NCBI GenBank assembly: GCA_900318855.1
Contig: ONMG01000169.1
Location: forward strand, 1 to 5,729
Reading direction: 5' to 3'
Source: an uncultured Prevotella sp.
GTDB taxonomy: Bacteria; Bacteroidota; Bacteroidia; Bacteroidales; Bacteroidaceae
DNA length: 5,729 bases
Shown: positions 1-5,729 of the stretch, one piece after another
Position numbering within the stretch: the first letter of the stretch is position 1
Layout: every line of letters begins with the position of its first letter
Translations under genes and position numbers: made by a program
The notes under the pieces: model-generated
The model's database searches: none
What the model saw: only the letters and a program-made list of their open reading frames with translations
What the model was told of the DNA's origin: nothing

Positions 1-1074
1 ACCACCATCCGTTCCATCTCACAAGGTCTGTTGGGCAACAACAAGATATCCTGGGAAAAGGCCCACAAGCAGAACTGGGGTATCGACATGAAGTTCCTCA
101 ACAGCCTCTCGCTCACCGTGGACTATTTCCGAGAGAACCGCAGCGACATTCTCATATCCCGCCAGTCAGTACCGTCGTTCCAAGGAGTAGCACTTGGAAA
201 TCTGCCGAAGGTGAACATGGGTAAGATGGAGAACCACGGTTGGGAATTCGAAATAGGCTATGAGAAAGACATCATCAAAGACCTCCACATATCTCTGAAA
301 GCTAACTACGCCACCAACGACAACAAAGTCACCTTCTACGACGAACCTATCCGCACCGAAGACTACGTCTGCCGCTACCGCACGCAGGGCTATCGTTTGG
401 GACAATGCTGGGGCTACAAAATTGATGACTCCAAGAACGGAGGCTATTATATCTCGCAGGAGGACATTGACGCCGACGGACTCACCTACTCATTTGGTAC
501 TCCGCGTCCGGGCGACTTCCGCTATAAAGACCTCAATGGCGACAAGATTATCGACGATAAGGACATGGTGCCTATCAAGTACTCCACCATCCCCGGTATC
601 ACCTACGGATTCAATGTGGGAGCCAGCTATAAGGGCTTCGACTTCTCAGTGCTCTTCTCAGGTGTAGCCCATTACTCTAAATACTACAGCGGCCAGGGAG
701 TATTCGAGAACATCCGACATGGTTACTACTTTGAGTATGAGCGCACAGCCTGGACTCAGGAGCGCTGGCAGAACCACGAGAAAATCACTTATCCTGCACT
801 CACCACGCGGTCAAGCTCTACAAGCCAGCAGCCTAACGACTTCTTTATCCAGAACCGTAGCTTCATGCGCTTGAAGAACATTGAATTCGGCTATACTCTG
901 CCCAAGAGCTGGCTCGCCTTCGCAGGCGTGACTAACTGCCATATCTACGTGAGCGGCTACAACCTCTTTGTTTGGGATCATCTGCATACCACACACCTCG
1001 ATCCAGAGGCAAACGGATCCTATGACTATCCCTTGACAAAGAATGTGAGCTTCGGATTGAACATCTCATTTTAA
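1..1074 (+). CDS. SusC/RagA-family TonB-dependent outer-membrane transporter, C-terminal part (5'-truncated by window edge)
   Basis: The frame is open from base 1 to the TAA at 1072-1074, giving 357 visible residues; the gene starts upstream of the window. SusC proteins are usually about 1,000 residues, so roughly the last third is seen. What is visible is the C-terminal part of the 22-strand beta-barrel. The segment around LGNNKISWEKAHKQNWGID matches the family's barrel motif (NxxLKWExxxxxNxGID). It is followed by a FQGVALGNLPKVNMGKMENHGWE stretch, a GTPRPGDFRYKDLNGD segment with a calcium-loop-like motif, and SFMRLKNIEFGYTLP with YVSGYNLF near the end. The last residues, NVSFGLNISF, end in the aromatic residue expected of an outer-membrane barrel. 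As a family, these import oligosaccharides or peptides with TonB energy and a SusD partner; the gene 16 bases downstream is that partner. The substrate cannot be told. The first ATG inside the frame is not a start: coding similarity continues to base 1. Confidence 0.96.
   Translation, partial: TTIRSISQGLLGNNKISWEKAHKQNWGIDMKFLNSLSLTVDYFRENRSDILISRQSVPSFQGVALGNLPKVNMGKMENHGWEFEIGYEKDIIKDLHISLKANYATNDNKVTFYDEPIRTEDYVCRYRTQGYRLGQCWGYKIDDSKNGGYYISQEDIDADGLTYSFGTPRPGDFRYKDLNGDKIIDDKDMVPIKYSTIPGITYGFNVGASYKGFDFSVLFSGVAHYSKYYSGQGVFENIRHGYYFEYERTAWTQERWQNHEKITYPALTTRSSSTSQQPNDFFIQNRSFMRLKNIEFGYTLPKSWLAFAGVTNCHIYVSGYNLFVWDHLHTTHLDPEANGSYDYPLTKNVSFGLNISF
529..564 (+). other. Calcium-loop-like (EF-hand-type) segment in the upstream SusC
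   Basis: Twelve codons encode DLNGDKIIDDKD, which fits the DxNxDxxIxxxD spacing of an EF-hand or dockerin-type loop. Loop position 6, normally Gly, is Lys here. The same segment occurs at the equivalent place in the second SusC (5627-5662). Acidic loops of this sort are common in SusC barrels. Actual calcium binding is inference. Confidence 0.6.
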
Positions 1075-1090
1075 CTGAACACTAATTACG
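1075..1090 (+). other. 16-base susC-susD junction, no promoter or terminator seen
   Basis: Only 16 bases separate the SusC stop from the SusD start. There is no hairpin, no -7-like TAnnTTTG element and no purine-rich Shine-Dalgarno sequence. An in-frame TGA at 1076-1078 rules out any start for the SusD gene upstream of the ATG at 1091. The spacing supports co-transcription and coupled expression of the transporter and its lipoprotein partner. Confidence 0.8.
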
Positions 1091-1147
1091 ATGAAAAAAT
1101 CATATTTATCTTTGCTGTTCTTAACAGCATTAGGTCTTTCTTCTTGC
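1091..1147 (+). other. Lipoprotein signal peptide with lipobox (SPase II)
   Basis: Nineteen codons: a short basic start (Lys-Lys), a Leu/Phe-rich core and the lipobox Leu-Ser-Ser-Cys ending at Cys19, the predicted lipidated residue. Cleavage before Cys19 would leave a mature N-terminus of Cys-Ser-Asp, as expected for a SusD-type lipoprotein tethered to the outer membrane. Confidence 0.92.
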
Positions 1148-3043
1148 AGTGATGTGCTCAATCAGGCACCCGACGGAAAGATGAGCCTTGACGATGTATG
1201 GACTGACAACGACAAGGTGGGTGCTTATCTGAACACTTGCTACAAGAACTTCATGGACAAGAACGACCGCTACTTCTTCTGGGACCGTGTACCGGCCAAT
1301 ATCTGCGACGAGGCCTGGGATGGCGACGACAACGATGTGAACTGGGCTACGCCGGCTCTCTATTATGCTGGAAAAGCCACTGCCTCGAGTCACCCCTTCT
1401 GGAACGTCAGTGCGTCACAGCTCGGCGCCAACAATAGCAACCACTGGGCTGCTTACTTTGAGTCTATCCACGATTGTAACTACTTCCTCGAACATATTGA
1501 TGCTGCCACTGTCAAAAGTGAGACCGACCGCTCACGATGGAGAGCCGAGGCTCATCTGCTGAGGGCTTACTACTACAGTGAACTGCTGAAGGTGTTCGGT
1601 ACGGGTATGCCACTCATGGAGAAGTCTTTCAACTACACCGACGACTTCTCAGGAGTGAAGAAAGCTTCCTATAAGGAAACCGTGGACTTCATCATCAAAG
1701 ACTGCGACGAGGCTCTGAAATGTGCCGACCTGCCATGGCGTATCACCACGAGCTCCGAAAACGGACGGCTGCCTAAAGCGCTCGCTTATGCCATTAAGAG
1801 CCGCATGTCGCTCTACGCTGCAAGTCCGCTCTACTGTGACAACCAAAACTATTGGCAATGGGCTTACGAGCAGAACAAAGAAGCCTATGAGGGACTCATC
1901 GCCAACGGATATGAACTCTACAACAAGCTCTACGACGTTCCTACATTCACCGATGAAACCTCTGACCTCTCGAATGAGAAGTTCTACACCAATAAGGCAG
2001 ACTATGACAAATACCTCAATGTGATTGGTATGATAGCAGAGTACTTTTGGAACTCAGCCGAATATAGCGACGACCCGAAAGACAAAGAAACTATCTTCCA
2101 AACACGTAACGGAGGCGGAAACTGTGCCGTGGAAGGTGTGGGTGCATACAGCGGATACAAGTGCGGTACATGCCCCTCACAGGAAATGGTGGACTGCTTC
2201 GAGACGATTCCTGTTGACAATAAGCAGGGTGGCAACATCCTTGACCTCGACAAGCCGTACAATGACGAGAAGCACGAGAACCCCAACTTCAACACCAGTA
2301 ACAAGACCTACGACAAAGCCAATCCCTACATGAACCGCGATCCGCGATTCTATGCCGACATCTATTTTAATGGTTCGCGCCGCTACTGCTATTGGCCCTT
2401 CGCTGAAACTACTGAATGCTATGAGAACTATCCCGGTACGCAGAATATTCGCCGTCACCGCTGGATTATGACTTACGAGAACGAACCTTTCACGGGTATC
2501 TCCTCTATCAGTCGTACCCGGACCCGTACAGGCTACTACATCCGCAAGTTCTCCCATCCTCATGACGGTCTTGACTGTGGAGCAGGACGCGCCTGCTTCA
2601 AGGAGTTCCGCTTGTCGGAAGTTATTCTCAACTATGCTGAAGCAGCTGCTCACGCAGGTCACGAGGACGTTGCCAGAACGATGGTAAACCTCATCCGCAA
2701 GCGTGTCAAGATGCCCGACATTCCCTCATCGACAACAGGGCAAGAACTCATCAACCGTATCATCATGGAACGCCGCGTGGAGCTTGCCTTCGAGGAAGCC
2801 CGCTATTACGACGTGCGACGCCTGCACAAACCCGACGAGGACCTCTCGTCGACCGACAAGTGGGTAACCGCCATGCACATCACAAGGAATGCCGACGGCT
2901 CTTTCACTTACAAGCGCGGACAGGTGAATGGCAACCCAAGACTCTGCTACTCCAACAAGTGGCTCAAGGTGCCTATTCCTCTGAACGAGGTGAACCGCAT
3001 CCTCGCCATCACAGGCGAGAACTGGCAGAACCCTGGATGGTAA
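1091..3043 (+). CDS. SusD/RagB-family surface nutrient-binding lipoprotein
   Basis: Complete 650-residue protein, somewhat long for the family (typically about 500-650). It is expected to be anchored on the outer face of the outer membrane, capping the SusC barrel encoded upstream and handing it oligosaccharide ligand. Residues 1-19 are a lipoprotein signal peptide (Lys2-Lys3, hydrophobic core, lipobox LSSC with Cys19), followed by Ser-Asp, a weak match to the acidic surface-export signal of Bacteroidota lipoproteins. The N-terminal SusD-like half carries the TPR-type helix WRAEAHLLRAYYY (150-162). Later landmarks are PSQEMVDCFE (362-371), MNRDPRF (414-420), FRLSEVILNYAEA (506-518), NLIRKR (533-538), MERRVELAFEEARYYDVRRL (559-578) and the closing PIPLNEVNRI and NPGW segments, all typical of the RagB/SusD C-terminal region. 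It is rich in Trp (17) and Cys (16 including Cys19), with a CGTC motif at 358-361. The ATG is fixed by an in-frame stop 15 bases upstream. Substrate unknown. Confidence 0.97.
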   Translation: MKKSYLSLLFLTALGLSSCSDVLNQAPDGKMSLDDVWTDNDKVGAYLNTCYKNFMDKNDRYFFWDRVPANICDEAWDGDDNDVNWATPALYYAGKATASSHPFWNVSASQLGANNSNHWAAYFESIHDCNYFLEHIDAATVKSETDRSRWRAEAHLLRAYYYSELLKVFGTGMPLMEKSFNYTDDFSGVKKASYKETVDFIIKDCDEALKCADLPWRITTSSENGRLPKALAYAIKSRMSLYAASPLYCDNQNYWQWAYEQNKEAYEGLIANGYELYNKLYDVPTFTDETSDLSNEKFYTNKADYDKYLNVIGMIAEYFWNSAEYSDDPKDKETIFQTRNGGGNCAVEGVGAYSGYKCGTCPSQEMVDCFETIPVDNKQGGNILDLDKPYNDEKHENPNFNTSNKTYDKANPYMNRDPRFYADIYFNGSRRYCYWPFAETTECYENYPGTQNIRRHRWIMTYENEPFTGISSISRTRTRTGYYIRKFSHPHDGLDCGAGRACFKEFRLSEVILNYAEAAAHAGHEDVARTMVNLIRKRVKMPDIPSSTTGQELINRIIMERRVELAFEEARYYDVRRLHKPDEDLSSTDKWVTAMHITRNADGSFTYKRGQVNGNPRLCYSNKWLKVPIPLNEVNRILAITGENWQNPGW

Positions 3044-3073
3044 ATTAACCCTAACCTGATAAACATTGAACAG
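3044..3073 (+). other. 30-base susD-susC junction, no promoter or terminator seen
   Basis: The gap is AT-rich and holds no stable inverted repeat, no T-run and no recognisable Bacteroidota promoter (TTTG with a TAnnTTTG partner). The SusD stop at 3041-3043 lies in the same frame as the next gene, so the ATG at 3074 is the first possible ATG of that frame. The second transporter is most simply read as part of the same operon. The stretch is A-rich just before the start, as is usual in a phylum that makes little use of Shine-Dalgarno pairing. Confidence 0.75.
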
Positions 3074-3139
3074 ATGAAAAATAAAAGATTCATATACGCA
3101 TTCGTGCTCATGCTCGCACTCTCAGCAAGAGTCTCTGCG
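3074..3139 (+). other. Sec signal peptide of the second SusC
   Basis: Twenty-two codons with a basic start (Lys-Asn-Lys-Arg), a hydrophobic core and a Val-Ser-Ala site before Gln23, fitting signal peptidase I cleavage. There is no Cys near the site, so this is a secreted barrel precursor and not a lipoprotein. Confidence 0.9.
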
Positions 3140-5729
3140 CAGGGCATCAATGTGGCCGGTACCGTGACAGATGAACTCGGAGAACCACTCCCCGGCGTTG
3201 TCATTGCCACGGAGGACGGAGTGACGCTCGGCATCACAAACGAAGAAGGTGCTTTCTCTGTGAAGGACGAAAACATCAGCAAGAAGATTACCTTCAACTA
3301 TTTGGGCTACAAGAGCGTGAAAACTGAAGTGAAAGATAATCTCAATATTCGGATGAGCATTGACGTGAGCAAGGAGGATGAGATGATTGACCTCGGCTTC
3401 ACTAAGGAGCGTAAAGCTACTTTCTCAGGCGCCGTCGCTACCGTCAGCGGAACGAAGCTCGGTCATTCGCCCAAACTTAAATTGCAGGATAATTTTGAAG
3501 GTCTGCTGCCTGGACTCTATACCACACAGAATGATAAGAACGTCTTCAACGAGACCTTCTCTATGACTGTGCGCGGCCATTCCGACAGCCACAGCAATGC
3601 TCCTCTCGTGGTAGTGGACGGTATGCCCTGTTATCCGGGTTCGTCGAACAACTACTACTCGCTCATCTCTCCTGATGAGGTGGAAAGTATCAGCGTGCTC
3701 AAAGATGCTGCCACAGAGGCTATCTATGGTGTGCAGGGTGCCAACGGTGTAGTGGTAATCACTACAAAGAGGGGAACACCGGGAAAACTGAGAATTAAGG
3801 GAACATTCGACGAAGGAATCCATGAGATGACCACAACTCCTACCTTCATCAGCTCCTACGAATATGCAAAGTTGCGCAATGAGGCTGCCTACAACGACGG
3901 CCTCGGCAAGAACTATTTCTACAATGACCAGCAACTTGAGGGCTTCCGCACAGGTTCCAACCCCGTGCTCTATCCTAACACGAACTACCGCTCGATGGTG
4001 CTGCGCAAGTTCCAGCATACTCAGAAAGTAGGATTCTCCGTGAGTGGTGGTACGTCGAAGGCCCGTTTCTTCTCCAACTTCAATTTTGCTCATGTCGGCG
4101 GTGCTTACCATACTACCAACGACAACACGGGAGTATCTAGCGTAAAAGACTATGAACGCAATTCACAGAACTTCTATTTTAACTTCCGCACAAACCTTGA
4201 CGTAGACATCAACAAGTATGTTTCATCCTATCTGAACATTGCTGCCGACATCATCAAGAATCATGGTCCAGGCTTGAACGTCACGCTGCCCAGTGTCTAT
4301 TCCACAGCACTGACCATTCCTGCCACCACCTACGGACCTGTCACTCCAACCGTTGAAGGTGCCGACTACGAAGGTGGACAAGTCATAGTAACGGAGAAGC
4401 AAAACAACAATCCCTGGGCTATGGTGAACCGTACAGGCTACTACAACAACACCCTTACCAATGTCTATGCCAACTTTGGCATCAAGGTGAACCTCGACTT
4501 CATCACTAAGGGACTGAGCATCACGGGCGATGCTGCCTACAAAGGTTACGTGGACCACAATCTCCACACTTCGAAGAACTACCGTCGCTATATCTTTGAA
4601 GCTACCAACGATGGCGGCTATAACTTCGTACGCAAGGGTACCGACGACAACACCAACCTCGTCTATGGTAAGGGACAGAATGAGTTCTACGACCTTTCTT
4701 ACCGAGCCCACATGGACTACGCACGCAATTTCGGTGCCCACCATGTGACGGCTATGGCCTACAGCCTCTACCAGCGCTACCAGGACAACGAAGTGTTCCC
4801 CTGGAAGCATTTGCTCACTGGCGCACAAGCTACCTACGACTACGATAACCGCTATGCTATCCGCCTTGTAGCAGGCTACAGCGGTAGCGACGACGAGGCA
4901 GCCGGAAACAGGTGGGTGACGACGCCCGCTGTATCGGCAGCTTGGATAGCCTCCAACGAGAGCTTCCTCAAGGGATTCAAACCTCTGACCTATGCCAAGC
5001 TTCGCGTGAGCTACGGAAAGACTGCCGACAGCCGCAACGGACTGGCACGCTACTCCTATGACGACTACATCACCATCAACTCGGGTGGTCCCGTAGGAGC
5101 CTTGCAATACGTAGTCAATGAGTCAAGCTATGGTAACAAGAACCTCAAGCCTGAGACCAATAAGAAGTTCGACTTCGGTGCCGACCTGAGCTTCTTCAAC
5201 CTCGTCAATGTAAGCTTCGACATCTTCCATGAGAAGATTGACAATGGCATCATCTCATCAACAACAGCCGTACCTTGGTTCCAGGGTATTCCTTTGGGTT
5301 CGTTCCCGAAAATCAATGGGGGAAAGTTTAAGAATCATGGTTACGAGATTTCGACCAACATCGTGAAGGAATTCAGCAATGGGTTCGGCTTCACGCTTGG
5401 AGGCTACTTAACCTATACTAAGAATAAGGTTATCTACAGTGGTGAGACACCTCTCGACGATGACTATGCCTACCGCTACAGAACACAAGGCTATCCCTTA
5501 GGAACATCCTGGGGGCTGCTTGTGGACAAGAGCAATGGCAACGGTTACTTCAACTTCCAAAGCGAAATCGACAATGGTCCGAAGTACGAGTTCGGTACAC
5601 CGCGCGTGGGTGACCTGAAATATCAGGACCTTAACAAGGACGGTGTCATCAACGACAAGGATATGGCTCCTATCACTAACGGCAACATTCCTCAGTATCT
5701 CTATGGTATCAGTGGCCAGCTGAAGTACA
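3074..5729 (+). CDS. Second SusC/RagA-family TonB-dependent outer-membrane transporter (3'-truncated by window edge)
   Basis: An open frame runs from ATG 3074 to the window end with 885 codons and no stop. By comparison with the upstream paralogue about 147 residues are missing, so the full length should be near 1,030. Residues 1-22 form a Sec signal peptide with a Val-Ser-Ala cleavage site before Gln23. Residues about 26-95 are a carboxypeptidase-regulatory-like beta-sandwich (VAGTVTDELGEPLPGV, then TNEEGAFSV). A TonB-box-like stretch follows (103-114, degenerate). The plug domain spans about 116-235, with VRG (166-168), VVVDGMP (179-185) and the hallmark LKDAATEAIYG plus GANGVVVITTKRG (209-234). 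The remainder is beta-barrel, including NLKPET (690-695), FPKINGGKFKNHGYE (744-758) and RYRTQGYPLG (801-810). Role: TonB-powered import of a ligand delivered by a SusD partner. The neighbouring SusD pairs more naturally with the upstream SusC, so this one probably has its own SusD downstream. Substrate unknown. Confidence 0.97.
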   Translation, partial: MKNKRFIYAFVLMLALSARVSAQGINVAGTVTDELGEPLPGVVIATEDGVTLGITNEEGAFSVKDENISKKITFNYLGYKSVKTEVKDNLNIRMSIDVSKEDEMIDLGFTKERKATFSGAVATVSGTKLGHSPKLKLQDNFEGLLPGLYTTQNDKNVFNETFSMTVRGHSDSHSNAPLVVVDGMPCYPGSSNNYYSLISPDEVESISVLKDAATEAIYGVQGANGVVVITTKRGTPGKLRIKGTFDEGIHEMTTTPTFISSYEYAKLRNEAAYNDGLGKNYFYNDQQLEGFRTGSNPVLYPNTNYRSMVLRKFQHTQKVGFSVSGGTSKARFFSNFNFAHVGGAYHTTNDNTGVSSVKDYERNSQNFYFNFRTNLDVDINKYVSSYLNIAADIIKNHGPGLNVTLPSVYSTALTIPATTYGPVTPTVEGADYEGGQVIVTEKQNNNPWAMVNRTGYYNNTLTNVYANFGIKVNLDFITKGLSITGDAAYKGYVDHNLHTSKNYRRYIFEATNDGGYNFVRKGTDDNTNLVYGKGQNEFYDLSYRAHMDYARNFGAHHVTAMAYSLYQRYQDNEVFPWKHLLTGAQATYDYDNRYAIRLVAGYSGSDDEAAGNRWVTTPAVSAAWIASNESFLKGFKPLTYAKLRVSYGKTADSRNGLARYSYDDYITINSGGPVGALQYVVNESSYGNKNLKPETNKKFDFGADLSFFNLVNVSFDIFHEKIDNGIISSTTAVPWFQGIPLGSFPKINGGKFKNHGYEISTNIVKEFSNGFGFTLGGYLTYTKNKVIYSGETPLDDDYAYRYRTQGYPLGTSWGLLVDKSNGNGYFNFQSEIDNGPKYEFGTPRVGDLKYQDLNKDGVINDKDMAPITNGNIPQYLYGISGQLKY
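3149..3361 (+). other. Carboxypeptidase-regulatory-like N-terminal domain of the second SusC
   Basis: Residues about 26-96 show the family pattern: a V-G-T-V-T-D start, E-P-L-P-G-V turn, then T-N-E-E-G-A-F-S-V and F-N-Y-L-G-Y. This periplasmic beta-sandwich precedes the TonB box in most SusC proteins and distinguishes them from classical siderophore receptors. Because it lies next to the TonB box, a role in TonB engagement is plausible; the sequence alone does not show it. Confidence 0.85.
5627..5662 (+). other. Calcium-loop-like (EF-hand/dockerin-type) segment in the second SusC
   Basis: Twelve codons encode DLNKDGVINDKD (residues 852-863), an exact fit to the DxNxDGxIxxxD loop: Asp852, Asn854, Asp856, Gly857, Ile859, Asp863. 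It is the counterpart of the loop at 529-564 in the upstream paralogue. It lies in the barrel region. Metal binding is inferred from the motif only. Confidence 0.65.

Noticed and set aside
31..33. TTG as a possible start of the first gene
   Set aside because: The frame is open to base 1 and the residues before the TTG read on naturally in a SusC barrel; the protein would lack signal peptide and plug. The gene is cut by the window edge, not short.
2177..2662. Minus-strand open frame (161 codons) opposite the SusD gene
   Set aside because: It lies fully inside the SusD coding region, which has family motifs throughout; the reverse frame shows only low-complexity Val-rich sequence.
3045..3055. 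Telomere-like TAACCCTAACC tandem in the susD-susC gap
   Set aside because: Less than two full units in a 30-base spacer; chance is enough, and no such repeat recurs elsewhere in the window.
3425..4111. Minus-strand open frame (228 codons) opposite the plug domain of the second SusC
   Set aside because: It mirrors the conserved plug and early barrel coding region; its product has no recognisable motif or signal peptide.
4223..5107. Long minus-strand open frame (294 codons) opposite the second SusC
   Set aside because: It is exactly antisense to a strongly conserved transporter frame, the translation is a Val/Ala/Gly-rich string with no domain, and it has no start-site context. It is a by-product of the codon use of the real gene.
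3074..5729. Possible frameshift or pseudogene in the second SusC
   Set aside because: Codon-by-codon reading from the ATG to the window end is uninterrupted, with every expected domain in order; only the window edge truncates it.
1..5729. Calling the locus a xylan-utilisation (xus) cluster
   Set aside because: The tandem order fits, but no hydrolase or regulator is in view and SusC/SusD sequence alone cannot be read for substrate by eye; kept only as a hypothesis.

Overview
The window is a fragment of a Bacteroidota (Bacteroidales; codon use and protein style suggest a Prevotella-like organism, an inference) nutrient-uptake locus. It contains three same-strand genes packed almost end to end: the 3' end of a SusC/RagA-type TonB-dependent outer-membrane transporter (1-1074), a complete SusD/RagB-type surface lipoprotein (1091-3043), and the first ~885 codons of a second, paralogous SusC-type transporter (3074-5729, running off the right edge). 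SusC/SusD pairs are essentially confined to Bacteroidota. The start contexts lack a Shine-Dalgarno motif, which also fits that phylum.

Layout: about 99% of the window is coding. The two gaps are only 16 and 30 bases and contain no visible promoter or terminator, so the three genes are most simply read as one transcript. The promoter, any regulator (hybrid two-component system, SusR-like or ECF-sigma/anti-sigma) and any glycoside hydrolases that would identify the substrate must lie outside the window. No RNA gene, mobile element, CRISPR array or substantial nucleotide repeat was seen.

How the genes work together: in characterised systems the SusD lipoprotein sits as a lid on the extracellular face of the SusC barrel and captures an oligosaccharide (or, in RagAB, a peptide). 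The SusC barrel then imports it using energy from TonB-ExbBD. Here the upstream SusC and the SusD form the natural pair. The second SusC implies a second SusD just downstream, giving a tandem susC-susD-susC-susD locus. This resembles the layout of known Bacteroidales xylan loci, but the substrate cannot be named from this window.

I do not see a new type of system. The points worth a second look are the tandem duplication with clear divergence between paralogues, a degenerate TonB-box region in the second SusC, an unusually cysteine- and tryptophan-rich SusD with a CxxC motif, and calcium-loop-like (EF-hand/dockerin-like) segments at matching places in both transporters.
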